Shown here: positions 27,378 through 35,789 of the stretch, piece after piece | Layout of the letters: every line of letters starts with the position of its first letter | How positions within the stretch are numbered: the stretch's first letter is position 1 | Assembly: GCA_049291875.1 (NCBI GenBank) | Contig: JBATQE010000020.1 | Coordinates: 6,560-70,559, forward strand | Direction: 5' to 3' | DNA: 64,000 bases | Source of the DNA: CTSOIL-112 sp049291875 | GTDB lineage: Bacteria; Pseudomonadota; Gammaproteobacteria; Burkholderiales; Burkholderiaceae | Notes under the pieces: model-generated | The model's input: only the letters and a program-made list of their open reading frames with translations | Database searches by the model: none | Told to the model about the DNA's origin: nothing | Position numbers and translations under genes: made by a program

Positions 27378-28613
27378 TCATTGCGGAGTTGGCACATCGA
27401 ATACCAAGATGGTCAGCAGCAACTCGCGATTGGTATCGTCTCTGTGGGAGAAGCAATACCGAAAGCGAGTCTCTGTGTTCCCGGCAATTTCGCGCTTGAA
27501 GTTCGGGTGCTGCTTTACGGTTTCTGGAACAGCCGCCAATACGCGGGAAAAATCGCGATTCCGATTGAAGATGATTACAGCGGTCTTGGTATCGCGCCAA
27601 GAGCTATATCCCAGTAATTGATCAATTGTCTCGGTCAACTTCTTGGAGCCACCCCAGAATTTGCACTCGGCAATGAAGATATTTCTGTCTCCAGAGCGAA
27701 CCAGAATGTCAGTTTTTCCCTCGTAATTGAATGTCTCGCCTGTTGCTTGGCCTTCGTAGTGCCCATTCAACTGCACCAAAAAATGGGTACGCAGCGCCTC
27801 TTCATCCATGTGGTGGAATGCCGACGGACTCCGTTCCATTACATGAACCATATTGTCGAGCACGTCCAAAATGTGCTTGTAATCTTCATTGTTTAGAACT
27901 GGCTCAGGCTTATAGGGCGTGGAGCTTGCTGAGGGCATGGCCGGCGCGATCTTTCTCTTAACTTCCGGGGCGGCAAAGGTACGCTGGATCCCATCGCGCT
28001 GTTTCATTTTGAAGCCGAGAGCGCCAACTAGATTGCGGTCCGCGAGCAGCTTCTGCCGACGCGCCTCTATGGCGGTCTTGGCGCGCTGAAATAACTGCTG
28101 ATTCAATCCAGCGGCGTTGGTTCGGAGCATGCTGAGATAGGACTGAATGTCGCTAATCGTTTGGTTAATGGATTGCTGCACTCCCTCAGCGCTCAAGTCT
28201 GTACCCGAAATGCGAAGAACGAGCGCATTGGGGCGGACTTCCGCTCTCGGTGGATTCAACGTGTACGAGGTAGGCTGCACACGAAACACTTCGGCGTCCC
28301 CGGTGAACGGGATTTCGACTTCCACTTCTGTCCCTGGAACGTATACCGGCCGACTCCGGTCGTCGATCCAGCGTCTTGGGTCATGGCGGACATCGATCTT
28401 TGTTTCGCGTTGATCTACGACGATTTCCTCGGTTATGAGCGCAGGGACTTCAACGTTGAACTTTGACTCGAAGTACCGTGCTAGGTCATCAACTGCGGTG
28501 TTGAGCAAGCGGTCGCCGTTTACGGCTGCAATTTCCTCCGCCATCTTTTGAAGTTGATTACGCTCGACTGAAAACCAGTCAGCATCGGAGAAGAGATATT
28601 GGCGATCGCGCAT
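27378..28613 (-). CDS. PD-(D/E)XK nuclease-like protein carried as an integron cassette
   Basis: A 411-residue protein of unknown function. The C-terminal part has a restriction-endonuclease-like core: TDILV with Asp near residue 301, then FIAECKFWGG with Glu and Lys near 315-317, giving the D-x(n)-E-x-K pattern, and a following helix with Q/LLGY. The first ~240 residues are helical and charged and match no domain I know. It begins 26 nt after the attC of the beta-lactamase cassette, has no clear ribosome site, and is followed at once by its own attC, so it is a cassette passenger. Base composition looks lower in GC than neighbours. A defence role is inference only. Confidence 0.8.
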   Translation of the reverse strand: MRDRQYLFSDADWFSVERNQLQKMAEEIAAVNGDRLLNTAVDDLARYFESKFNVEVPALITEEIVVDQRETKIDVRHDPRRWIDDRSRPVYVPGTEVEVEIPFTGDAEVFRVQPTSYTLNPPRAEVRPNALVLRISGTDLSAEGVQQSINQTISDIQSYLSMLRTNAAGLNQQLFQRAKTAIEARRQKLLADRNLVGALGFKMKQRDGIQRTFAAPEVKRKIAPAMPSASSTPYKPEPVLNNEDYKHILDVLDNMVHVMERSPSAFHHMDEEALRTHFLVQLNGHYEGQATGETFNYEGKTDILVRSGDRNIFIAECKFWGGSKKLTETIDQLLGYSSWRDTKTAVIIFNRNRDFSRVLAAVPETVKQHPNFKREIAGNTETRFRYCFSHRDDTNRELLLTILVFDVPTPQ

Positions 28614-28638
28614 GATTGGCCAGTGTGTGAGTTATGAC

Positions 28639-28693
28639 GCCGAACGTTGAAATCAGCGGCGCCAAAGGCGTCCGCTGGATTGACTAGTTGGGC
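28639..28693 (-). other. attC recombination site of the beta-lactamase cassette
   Basis: On the minus strand it runs from GCCCAAC (28693-28687) to GTTCGGC (28645-28639), 55 bases. The middle folds as CAGCGG plus CGCC pairing with GGCG plus CCGCTG around a TTT loop, with one unpaired A at 28671. An unpaired base on the bottom-strand stem is a hallmark of attC. The left end overlaps the last codons and stop of the beta-lactamase gene. Confidence 0.82.
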
Positions 28694-29484
28694 GGCAACG
28701 CGTCGATAGAGTGGAGGATTGCCCGCACGATTGCCTCTCTTTTGAAAAGATCATCCATTCTGTTTGGCGTATCGATATTCAATGCGAAGAATACGGCGCC
28801 GGTAGGCCACTCAACCCATCCCACCCACCAGCCAAACCTACCTTCCCAGCCAGTCTTTGCGCGCAGAATCCAGTTGCGCCCGGCTTCCGTAATCATGAGA
28901 TCTTTGACCAAGCGCTGATGCTCTACCCGAAATGGCAATTCATTTCGATAGAGTTTTCTGAGAAACGAAATCTGTTCGTACGCAGAAATTTCTAGAGTGC
29001 CATCTATCCAATAATCGCCTTTGCTTGTCGAAGGGTCGGCGTTGCCATAACCTATTTGCTTTAAATAGCGTTTGGCTTTTTCCTCACCGATCTCTCTTGC
29101 AAATAGCTCATAAACCCAGACCGTAGAGTTTCGCATAGCTGATCGCAAGTTTTGGTCTTGATTGTGTCCTGCAAAGCTTCGTTTAATACCGTCCCATCGG
29201 AAAACCTGGAACTCATCACGAACAGCACCTACATCAAGTGCAAAAAGTGTGTGTGGAATCTTGAATGTTGATGCAGGCGAGTAACGTTTTGTCGCCCGTG
29301 CTTGATCAAAAACCGATAGGATGCGATCTGCTTGACGTTCGTCTGCCACAACTATCGTGCCTTTGGCTTGGTAATCGTCGAAGAACTTCTTCCAGTCAGA
29401 ACGTTCTAGCGTGCCTTCTTGTGCATGCGCGAAAGTGGCAAAAATAAGAGTGGAGAAAAATATTGCAAAGATTCGGATTGTCAT
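28684..29484 (-). CDS. blaOXA: OXA-2-group class D beta-lactamase
   Basis: A 266-residue periplasmic serine beta-lactamase with a signal peptide cleaved after AHA (about residue 21). Class D motifs are complete: STFK with Ser72 and Lys75 (the carbamylated lysine), STV at 120-122, YGN at 146-148, KTG at 210-212, and WWVGWVE. The overall sequence resembles OXA-2, OXA-3 and OXA-46 from memory, but shows several differences from each (for example VFDQARATKRYSP and GTLEISAYEQ), so it may be a variant allele; exact naming needs a database comparison. The ATG at 29484 follows AAGGAAAAG. It is a gene cassette: GTTGGGC lies 16 nt upstream of the start and an attC lies at its end. Confidence 0.95.
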   Translation of the reverse strand: MTIRIFAIFFSTLIFATFAHAQEGTLERSDWKKFFDDYQAKGTIVVADERQADRILSVFDQARATKRYSPASTFKIPHTLFALDVGAVRDEFQVFRWDGIKRSFAGHNQDQNLRSAMRNSTVWVYELFAREIGEEKAKRYLKQIGYGNADPSTSKGDYWIDGTLEISAYEQISFLRKLYRNELPFRVEHQRLVKDLMITEAGRNWILRAKTGWEGRFGWWVGWVEWPTGAVFFALNIDTPNRMDDLFKREAIVRAILHSIDALPPN

Positions 29485-29499
29485 TAACTTTTCCTTGAC

Positions 29500-29506
29500 G
29501 CCCAAC
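29500..29506 (-). other. Cassette 5' boundary core site
   Basis: GTTGGGC on the minus strand fits the GTTRRRY core where integron integrases cut. It sits just before the beta-lactamase cassette and marks the point at which the array joins the chromosome. Confidence 0.65.
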
Positions 29507-29678
29507 TATACTTATGCGCCAATACCGACGCATAAGATTCTTTCATATTGATCAATAACATTCTTCGAACTCCTCCAGCCTCTTGTTTATCAAATAAAAA
29601 CCTTCATACACGGATGTTATGCGATCGAATCAATCACACAAAACATCACGCATAATTTCGCTCCATTGTAGACTCTTT
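29507..29678. other. mutY-cassette junction with paired TTATGCG inverted repeats
   Basis: No gene and no integrase lie here. TTATGCG and its complement occur as two inverted pairs: 29512-29518 with 29529-29535 (extending to 8-bp arms 29511-29518/29529-29536), and 29617-29623 with 29649-29655. The first pair ends five bases from the GTTGGGC core. They could be part of the recombination target, a remnant of an attI-like site, or unrelated hairpins. Confidence 0.45.
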
Positions 29679-30749
29679 TTATCCTTTTTCCAATAAATCC
29701 CGCTCACTCAAAACCCGCAGCAATTGCTCCGCCGGTTTAGGCAACGCGAGGCTGAATTTTGATTCGTTCAAATCCAGCCAACGCCCTGATGCGGTGTTGC
29801 TGACGTGTTGCGCTTGGTTGTCGTTCAGTTCGATTAAATAGGGCTGGATGTGTAGCTGTCGGTGGGTCAGGCGGTGTTTGAGTGGGGTGAGTTTTTGCGC
29901 GGCGGCGTGTTCCAATCGCGCTTGTGTCGGAAACGTCCAGAGTTTGGCCCAGATGCCACGTTCGGGTTGTTGCTCCAGCCAAACGCGTTGTCCACAGCGG
30001 TAGAGGTACCAGTCAAAATGCAGTTCTTTAACCGCCACGGCGACTTTGGGCGCGGGGATTTGTTCGGTGGCGTTTTCTGCCAGCGCGACGCACTGCGTTG
30101 ACCACGGGCAGGCGTGGCAATTCGGCTGGGTACGCGTGCAGAGGGTCGCCCCCAAGTCCATCACGCCCTGCGTGTAGGCGCGTAGGCCGCGTTCAAACGG
30201 GATTTTGAGGCGTTGGGCATCTTGTGGCGTGAATAGGGTTTCATGCGCTTTTACCCACAGGATTTTATCCGTCGCCGCGCTCGGCGCGGTGCGTATGCCA
30301 TACACACGACTCAAAATTCGTTTGACGTTGCCATCGAGTATCGGCGCGGGGTAGGCATAGGCGAATACGGCAATCGCCGCCGCGGTCGATACGCCGATGC
30401 CGGGTAGGGTTTGTAACTGTTCAGGCGTGCGCGGAAACTCGCCGCCGAACTCATTAACCACGCGCTGTGCGCAGGCGTGCAGATTGCGCGCGCGGCTGTA
30501 GTAGCCCAAGCCCGCCCACAGCGCGAGCACTTCGTCCTGCGCGGCGCGCGCCAAGTCCTGCACGGTTGGGAATTGGTCCAAAAACCGCGCGTAGTAGTCA
30601 ATCACGGTGACGACTTGGGTTTGCTGCAGCATGATTTCGGAGAGCCAAATGCGGTAAGCATCGTGCGTGTTTTGCCACGGCAGGTCGTGCCGCCCGTGTT
30701 GTAGTTGCCACGCGACCAGACGCTGCGCCAAGGTGTCGTTTTGACTCAT
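29679..30749 (-). CDS. mutY: Adenine DNA glycosylase
   Basis: A 356-residue base-excision repair enzyme that removes A mispaired with 8-oxoguanine. The HhH-GPD fold is clear: catalytic Glu38 in SEIMLQQTQV, LPGIGVSTA with catalytic Asp139 in ILDGNVKR, and the Fe-S loop Cys204-x6-Cys211-x2-Cys214-x5-Cys220. The C-terminal NUDIX-like recognition domain follows. The start at 30749 overlaps the mutM stop as ATGA and places Glu and Asp at almost the same numbers as in E. coli MutY. It is coupled with mutM, its partner in the GO repair system. The integron cassettes lie directly downstream. Confidence 0.96.
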   Translation of the reverse strand: MSQNDTLAQRLVAWQLQHGRHDLPWQNTHDAYRIWLSEIMLQQTQVVTVIDYYARFLDQFPTVQDLARAAQDEVLALWAGLGYYSRARNLHACAQRVVNEFGGEFPRTPEQLQTLPGIGVSTAAAIAVFAYAYPAPILDGNVKRILSRVYGIRTAPSAATDKILWVKAHETLFTPQDAQRLKIPFERGLRAYTQGVMDLGATLCTRTQPNCHACPWSTQCVALAENATEQIPAPKVAVAVKELHFDWYLYRCGQRVWLEQQPERGIWAKLWTFPTQARLEHAAAQKLTPLKHRLTHRQLHIQPYLIELNDNQAQHVSNTASGRWLDLNESKFSLALPKPAEQLLRVLSERDLLEKG

Positions 30750-31603
30750 GATTTGCGCCCGCGTTTGGGTTTTTGACATTTCGGACAAAAGTAGGTCGCG
30801 CGTTGCGCCTGTACGATGCGCTCGATCGGTGTTTTGCAGCGCAAGCAGGGCTGATCGAAGCAGTCATAGACTTTGAAATCCATTTGAAAATAGCCGCTGG
30901 TGCCGTCGCTATTCACAAAATCTTTGAGCGTGCTGCCGCCCTGCGCGATGGCTCGCGCCAATAGCAGCGGAATGTGCTCGGCGAGCGCGTCGCACTGGGT
31001 GCGGGTGAGTTGATTGGCGGGGGTTTGCGGGTGAATACCGCACAAAAATAGCACCTCGCTGGCGTAGATATTGCCCACGCCGACGACCCATTTACCACTC
31101 ATCAGCGCGACTTTGATCTCCTGCGAAATGCTGCGTGTGGCGCGATAAATGTGTTCACCATCAAAGGCCGGATCAAACGGTTCCATACCCAATGTCTGCA
31201 AACGCGGATGCGTGCGCCAGTCGCCATCGGCTGCGTCGTGCCACAGTACCGAGCCGAAACGACGCGGGTCGTGAAAGCGCAAAATTTGCTCCCCAAGTTC
31301 CCAATCGACGTGATCGTGTTTCTGCGGTGGGGTATTTTTCGCCACGATGCGCAGACTGCCGGACATACCGAGGTGAATCAGCAGCGTGCCACAGCGTCCG
31401 TTCGCACAGTTTATATGGATCGCCAGATATTTGCTGCGCCGCTCGGTGCGCTCGATGCGGGCGTTTTTCAACCACTTGGACAGCTGCGCGTCGATCGGCC
31501 AGCGCAGCGCACTTTGGCGCACCACCATGCGCGTGATGGTTTGTCCTTCGATGTGTGGGGTGATGCCCAGACGGGTTACTTCCACTTCGGGTAATTCGGG
31601 CAT
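30746..31603 (-). CDS. mutM: Formamidopyrimidine-DNA glycosylase
   Basis: A 285-residue Fpg/MutM that excises 8-oxoguanine and nicks the abasic site. It begins MPELPEVE, so the catalytic Pro and Glu follow the initiator Met; the H2TH region has GVGNIYASEVLF, and a C-terminal zinc finger has two CxxC pairs (CLRC and CPKC) 16 residues apart. AGGAG lies about 10 nt upstream of the chosen ATG; an upstream in-frame extension is not family-like. Its stop overlaps the mutY start by 4 nt. The 203-nt gap upstream holds the divergent promoters for mutM and the TPR gene. Confidence 0.97.
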   Translation of the reverse strand: MPELPEVEVTRLGITPHIEGQTITRMVVRQSALRWPIDAQLSKWLKNARIERTERRSKYLAIHINCANGRCGTLLIHLGMSGSLRIVAKNTPPQKHDHVDWELGEQILRFHDPRRFGSVLWHDAADGDWRTHPRLQTLGMEPFDPAFDGEHIYRATRSISQEIKVALMSGKWVVGVGNIYASEVLFLCGIHPQTPANQLTRTQCDALAEHIPLLLARAIAQGGSTLKDFVNSDGTSGYFQMDFKVYDCFDQPCLRCKTPIERIVQAQRATYFCPKCQKPKRGRKS

Positions 31604-31806
31604 ATACTCGCTGCTCCTGAAATGTTCATACTTCGTTGCACCGCTTGGCCGTACTGATTGTACTGTCTGCAGCGATGCGCCTCGTCTGATCCATTTCAAA
31701 ATCAGCGACATAACGCCGCATCCATCGCCAAGAATGGGTTAGAAACAGAACAGCGGACATAAAATTGGTTACAATGCCTTTTATTTTCGACACAGATTGC
31801 AGCCCC

Positions 31807-32826
31807 ATGAAACACACTTCGCATTCCACCGTCAGCCGCTCACCCTTTGCCATGCGCCGTATTGTATCAGCCATTGCAGCGGGTATGCTCGGTTTGGCGG
31901 TGAGCGCTTTTTCGACGCACGCACTGGCGCAAACCCATGACGTTTTGCCCGAAAAAATCGAGTCGCAAGAGAGCAAAACCGAATACGTTTTGCCCAAACA
32001 AAAGCTCACCTACGACACCATCGCCTATCAAATTCTCAGCGATGTGGCGCTCACGCGCGGCGAGCTGAGAACGGCCTACCAAGGTTATCTGCGCCTCGCA
32101 CAAAAAACCCGTGATCCGCGCTACGCCGAGCGCGCGTATGTGGTGGCGGCATTGGCGGACGACCCCGCGTCGGCATTGATCGCCGCGCAATTGCTCAAAA
32201 GCCTCGCGCCGAACGCCACGCTGGGCGACTCGTTGATCGAACAAATGGCCTTGGCCAATATTTTGAAGAAAAGCGAAGCCGGTCAACTGCAATCGGCCTA
32301 CCAAGACACCCAAGCCTTTCTCAAAAAGCATCCCAAGCACGAAGTCGGCCTGACCCTGTTGGGCGATTTGGCCGGAAAACTGGGCTATACCGATGATCAA
32401 TTGCACGCCTTTGAGCAACTGTACGCGCTCACGCCAAACGATGCCGAAGCGATGAACAACCTCGGTTACTACTTGGCTGACCACAATATTCGTCTGAACG
32501 AAGCGGAAAAACTGATCAAACGCGCACTAAAAATAGCACCGACCGCGCCACACATCATTGACTCCGCCGCATGGCTGGCGTATCGCCAAGGCAAACTCGC
32601 GCAAGCGGTTCAATTAAGCCGCGCCGCCGTAGCCGCGCAGCCCAGCCCGGATGTGCGGCTGCATCTGGCGGAAATTCTCTGGGTGTCCAACGGGGCGGGC
32701 GAGCGTGACGAAGCGCGAACCCTGTTTGCCCAGCTCAAAACCGAAATCGACGCAAACGACACCGTACTGATCAAACAATTCAATGAAACCACGCGACGTC
32801 TGGGCGTGGATGCCGCCGCACCATAG
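31807..32826 (+). CDS. Exported TPR-repeat protein
   Basis: A 339-residue protein with a signal peptide (cleavage after ALA, near residue 41) and tetratricopeptide repeats through the rest, seen as ALTRGELRTAYQGYLRLAQ, YTPND-like LTPNDAEAMNNLGYYLADH and IIDSAAWLAYRQGKLAQA. TPRs bind other proteins; the partner is not known. It precedes lolB and ispE by 15 nt, a conserved betaproteobacterial arrangement, which suggests an outer-membrane biogenesis role by association. The start is the ATG before the signal peptide; a 14-codon extension upstream is possible but not convincing. Confidence 0.88.
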   Translation: MKHTSHSTVSRSPFAMRRIVSAIAAGMLGLAVSAFSTHALAQTHDVLPEKIESQESKTEYVLPKQKLTYDTIAYQILSDVALTRGELRTAYQGYLRLAQKTRDPRYAERAYVVAALADDPASALIAAQLLKSLAPNATLGDSLIEQMALANILKKSEAGQLQSAYQDTQAFLKKHPKHEVGLTLLGDLAGKLGYTDDQLHAFEQLYALTPNDAEAMNNLGYYLADHNIRLNEAEKLIKRALKIAPTAPHIIDSAAWLAYRQGKLAQAVQLSRAAVAAQPSPDVRLHLAEILWVSNGAGERDEARTLFAQLKTEIDANDTVLIKQFNETTRRLGVDAAAP

Positions 32827-32841
32827 CCCACCAATGACACC

Positions 32842-33540
32842 ATGAATCCTATGACCTCAAACCGACACATCCTTTCACATCACCTACGCCGACTGTACGT
32901 CGGGCTGAGTGTGATCACATTGTCCACATTGACCGCGTGCAGCACGCTCAAACCCGTTGAGCGCACTGAAAAACCCTATTTCAATATGGAAGGCCGCATG
33001 GCCGTTGACATGCCGCGCTCACCGGAAAAAGGCTCCTCGGGCAAAATCCGCTGGGATGAGTACCCCAGCGCGACCGACATCACCCTGTCCACACCGTTTG
33101 GCAATGCGATTGCGCTGGTGCATTTGACCCCGACGCAAGCAACCTACAAAGGCTCCGACGGCAGCGTAGTGACCGAGGGCTCCGCGGATGAGCTGTTTTA
33201 CCGCCTGTTTGGCATGGACATGCCGATTGCCAATTTGCGCAACTGGATCGGCACGCCGAATCGTCCTTTGGTCAAAGTGCGCGATGAAAACGGCTGGCAT
33301 GTCGTCGTAACCGACACCTTTGCCAACCCCAATCTGGCCAAACGCATCGAGGTATCGCGCAACCAGCCCGAGCCAATGACCCTGACCTTGGGCATCGACA
33401 ACCGCTCGGACCTCAAAAACACCGACAGCGCACCCACCGAGGAAGAGATTGATTTGGACAAACTCCTGCCGCCCGGCGCACAAGAAAAAACCATTGCACC
33501 GGCTCAGCCCGCTGTGAAAAAACCCATCAAAAAGCCGTAA
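32842..33540 (+). CDS. lolB: Outer-membrane lipoprotein receptor LolB
   Basis: A 232-residue lipoprotein with lipobox LTAC (Cys33). LolB takes lipoproteins from the periplasmic carrier LolA and inserts them into the outer membrane. Family features are FNMEGRMAVDMP, the KIRWDEYPSATDITLSTPFG strand pair and YRLFGMDMPIANLRNWI. The C-terminal ~40 residues (Pro-, Glu- and Lys-rich, ending KKPIKKP) extend beyond the usual domain. Position between the TPR gene and ispE is as in other Betaproteobacteria. ATGs at 32842 and 32851 are both possible. Confidence 0.9.
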   Translation: MNPMTSNRHILSHHLRRLYVGLSVITLSTLTACSTLKPVERTEKPYFNMEGRMAVDMPRSPEKGSSGKIRWDEYPSATDITLSTPFGNAIALVHLTPTQATYKGSDGSVVTEGSADELFYRLFGMDMPIANLRNWIGTPNRPLVKVRDENGWHVVVTDTFANPNLAKRIEVSRNQPEPMTLTLGIDNRSDLKNTDSAPTEEEIDLDKLLPPGAQEKTIAPAQPAVKKPIKKP

Positions 33541-33558
33541 TTAACCAGCCCTTTTCCT

Positions 33559-34449
33559 ATGCGCCACACCTACCAAAGCCCCGCGAAAATCAACTGGTTC
33601 CTGCACATCACCGGACGTCGTGCGGACGGCTACCACAGCTTAGAAACCGTTTTTCAACGCATCGACTGGTGCGACGAAATTCACATCACGCCGAACCACG
33701 ACGGGCGAATTTACCTCTCGGACAGCGCCAGCATCAGTGTGAGCGATAATTTGATTTACCGCGCCGCATTGGCATTGAAAGCCCATTTGCAGCAGCGCGC
33801 GCCCAGCAGTGAGCAAGCCGAGCGCGTGGCGCAACTGGGAGCCGACATTGAACTGAAAAAAAACATCCCGATGGGCGCGGGTTTGGGCGGCGGCAGCAGC
33901 GATGCGGCGACCACCTTGATCGCGCTCAATGATTTGTGGCAAGCCCATTTGGACAATGTCACCTTGCAAAACATCGGTCTGACACTGGGCGCAGACGTAC
34001 CGTTTTTCATCAGCCCGTATTCGGCCGCATTCGCGCGCGGCGTGGGTGAGGAATTAACGCCGTTGGCGTTGCCGTCACGCGAATTGCTGTTGGTCAAGCC
34101 CAATGTTCATGCCGACACGCGCGCGGTGTACCAGCACCCGCTGTTGGTGCGCGACCATGCACCGCTCGAAGAAGGGATGTCCGATTTAGAACGGCAATTG
34201 CAGCGGCTGGACGCGCACGCACCGTTTTCCAACGACATGCAGTCGGCGGCATTCATCATCGCACCCGAAATCGAAGCGGTCTACAAAGCCCTGCAAGCCG
34301 TCGCACCGCAGGCCTATGTGTGCATGAGCGGCTCCGGCGCGACCGTATTCGCCTGCCCGAACACAGCGGACGAGCGCGCCGCATTGGCGCAGTGGCAAAC
34401 CGAGCAATGCCCAAGCCATTGGCTCAGTCGCTGGTGCCGAACATTGTAA
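33559..34449 (+). CDS. ispE: 4-diphosphocytidyl-2-C-methyl-D-erythritol kinase
   Basis: A 296-residue GHMP kinase of the MEP isoprenoid pathway, phosphorylating CDP-ME at the 2-hydroxyl. Signature parts are SPAKINWFLHITGRRADGYH at the N-terminus, the ATP loop PMGAGLGGGSSDAA near residue 110, GADVPFF, and MSGSGATVFA at the end. It lies 18 nt after lolB in one operon. The gene usually found next in related genomes (prs, often with a tRNA) is absent; a convergent channel gene starts 13 nt beyond the stop. Confidence 0.97.
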   Translation: MRHTYQSPAKINWFLHITGRRADGYHSLETVFQRIDWCDEIHITPNHDGRIYLSDSASISVSDNLIYRAALALKAHLQQRAPSSEQAERVAQLGADIELKKNIPMGAGLGGGSSDAATTLIALNDLWQAHLDNVTLQNIGLTLGADVPFFISPYSAAFARGVGEELTPLALPSRELLLVKPNVHADTRAVYQHPLLVRDHAPLEEGMSDLERQLQRLDAHAPFSNDMQSAAFIIAPEIEAVYKALQAVAPQAYVCMSGSGATVFACPNTADERAALAQWQTEQCPSHWLSRWCRTL

Positions 34450-34462
34450 GTTATTGATCTAA

Positions 34463-35770
34463 TTAAACTAAGCGCCGTCGCATCCACAAACCGCTGCCCA
34501 TACCCATTGTCACAGCCATACACAATGGCAAATACGCTGCCAACGATTGCCCCGTAAAACCAATGACCAAAGCCAGCGCGGTCAGCGGCGCATTCATCGA
34601 CACCGCCAAAAATGCCGCCGATCCGGCCAAAGTGCTCGCCACCAAGCTGGGTTCAAAGCCCAAATCAGGCGCGAACTGCTGAGCCAGCAAGCCCAACAGC
34701 AAACCGATCAGCGCACCAATCGACAAAGCAGGCGTGAGCGTACCGCCAAAAACACCGCTGCGCAAAGTCAACAAAACCACACCGATTTTGGCCAATAGCA
34801 AAACCACACAGATCAGCAGTGGCGACAAACTCTGCGCCAACAATGGCAATTGCAAGCTCTGCCCCATGCTTATGTTATAGGCACTCTGCGCCGCCGATCG
34901 CCCATTACCCAAAACCTGCGGCAACCAAATCGCCACCACACCAGAAAGCAACAGAGCCAGCGGTATCGCCCACAAAACCTGCTGCCGCTGACAACGTTTT
35001 TGCTCCGCAGCCTCCACCGCACGGGCAAACCCTGCCGCAAAAGGCCCGATAAGCAACCCCAAAAATCCCGCCCACAGTATCGTCGCCATATCCCCCGTCA
35101 ATTGCCCAACCCAATAAAACGTCTCTGTGGACACACTGATGCGTGCCGTCAAAGTTGCAATCGCCGACACAGCAATAGCAATCGCCGCATGACGTACCGT
35201 AAAAACCCCGAGCAGAATTTCCAAAGCAAAAATCGCACCAGCGAACGGCACGTGATACACCCCCGCCAATCCGGCTGCCGCGCCACACGCCACCAGCACG
35301 CGGCGCGTGTCATCGTCCATGCGAAAGCCATCGGCAATACGTCCGGCAAACAGCGCGCCCAACTCACGCGGTGCGACCTCACGCCCCACCGGCGCACCCG
35401 TACCCACCGCAATGATTTGCAGTACCGCGTGCGCGACGCCCTCTTTGAACGGTGGGTTTCGCGCAACTGACGTATTCGCACGCACCGCCGCTGCCACACT
35501 GACCACGGCACGGCCACGCGTTTGCAACCACCACCAGCCCAAAGCAACCACCACGCCGCCCACACCCAGCGCCAACAAACGCCGCAACGGCGTAGTACCA
35601 TCGGTGACAATGCGAAACATCGCCTCACTGTGACCAAAAGCCAGCCACTCAATACCATGAATCAACGTTGTCAATGCCGCCGCTCCCAGCCCCGACGCCA
35701 CACCGATTAATACCACCGCGAGCACCAGCCCCACGCTTGATGGCAACCGTTCACTCATCAGACACCGCAT
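34463..35770 (-). CDS. ClC-family chloride channel/transporter homologue
   Basis: A 435-residue polytopic protein with about ten hydrophobic helices. ClC landmarks: GTGAPVGREVAPRELGAL (the position of the GREGP selectivity filter, here GREVAP), FAGAIFALEILLG and GVFGGTLTPALSIGALIG. Because the first filter motif departs from GREGP, anion selectivity may differ from E. coli ClcA. The ATG at 35770 has GGAGG nine bases upstream and lies 19 nt after the AEC gene; both are probably one transcript. There are no CBS domains. Confidence 0.88.
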   Translation of the reverse strand: MRCLMSERLPSSVGLVLAVVLIGVASGLGAAALTTLIHGIEWLAFGHSEAMFRIVTDGTTPLRRLLALGVGGVVVALGWWWLQTRGRAVVSVAAAVRANTSVARNPPFKEGVAHAVLQIIAVGTGAPVGREVAPRELGALFAGRIADGFRMDDDTRRVLVACGAAAGLAGVYHVPFAGAIFALEILLGVFTVRHAAIAIAVSAIATLTARISVSTETFYWVGQLTGDMATILWAGFLGLLIGPFAAGFARAVEAAEQKRCQRQQVLWAIPLALLLSGVVAIWLPQVLGNGRSAAQSAYNISMGQSLQLPLLAQSLSPLLICVVLLLAKIGVVLLTLRSGVFGGTLTPALSIGALIGLLLGLLAQQFAPDLGFEPSLVASTLAGSAAFLAVSMNAPLTALALVIGFTGQSLAAYLPLCMAVTMGMGSGLWMRRRLV

Positions 35771-35789
35771 ATCACGTATCCTCCGAGCC

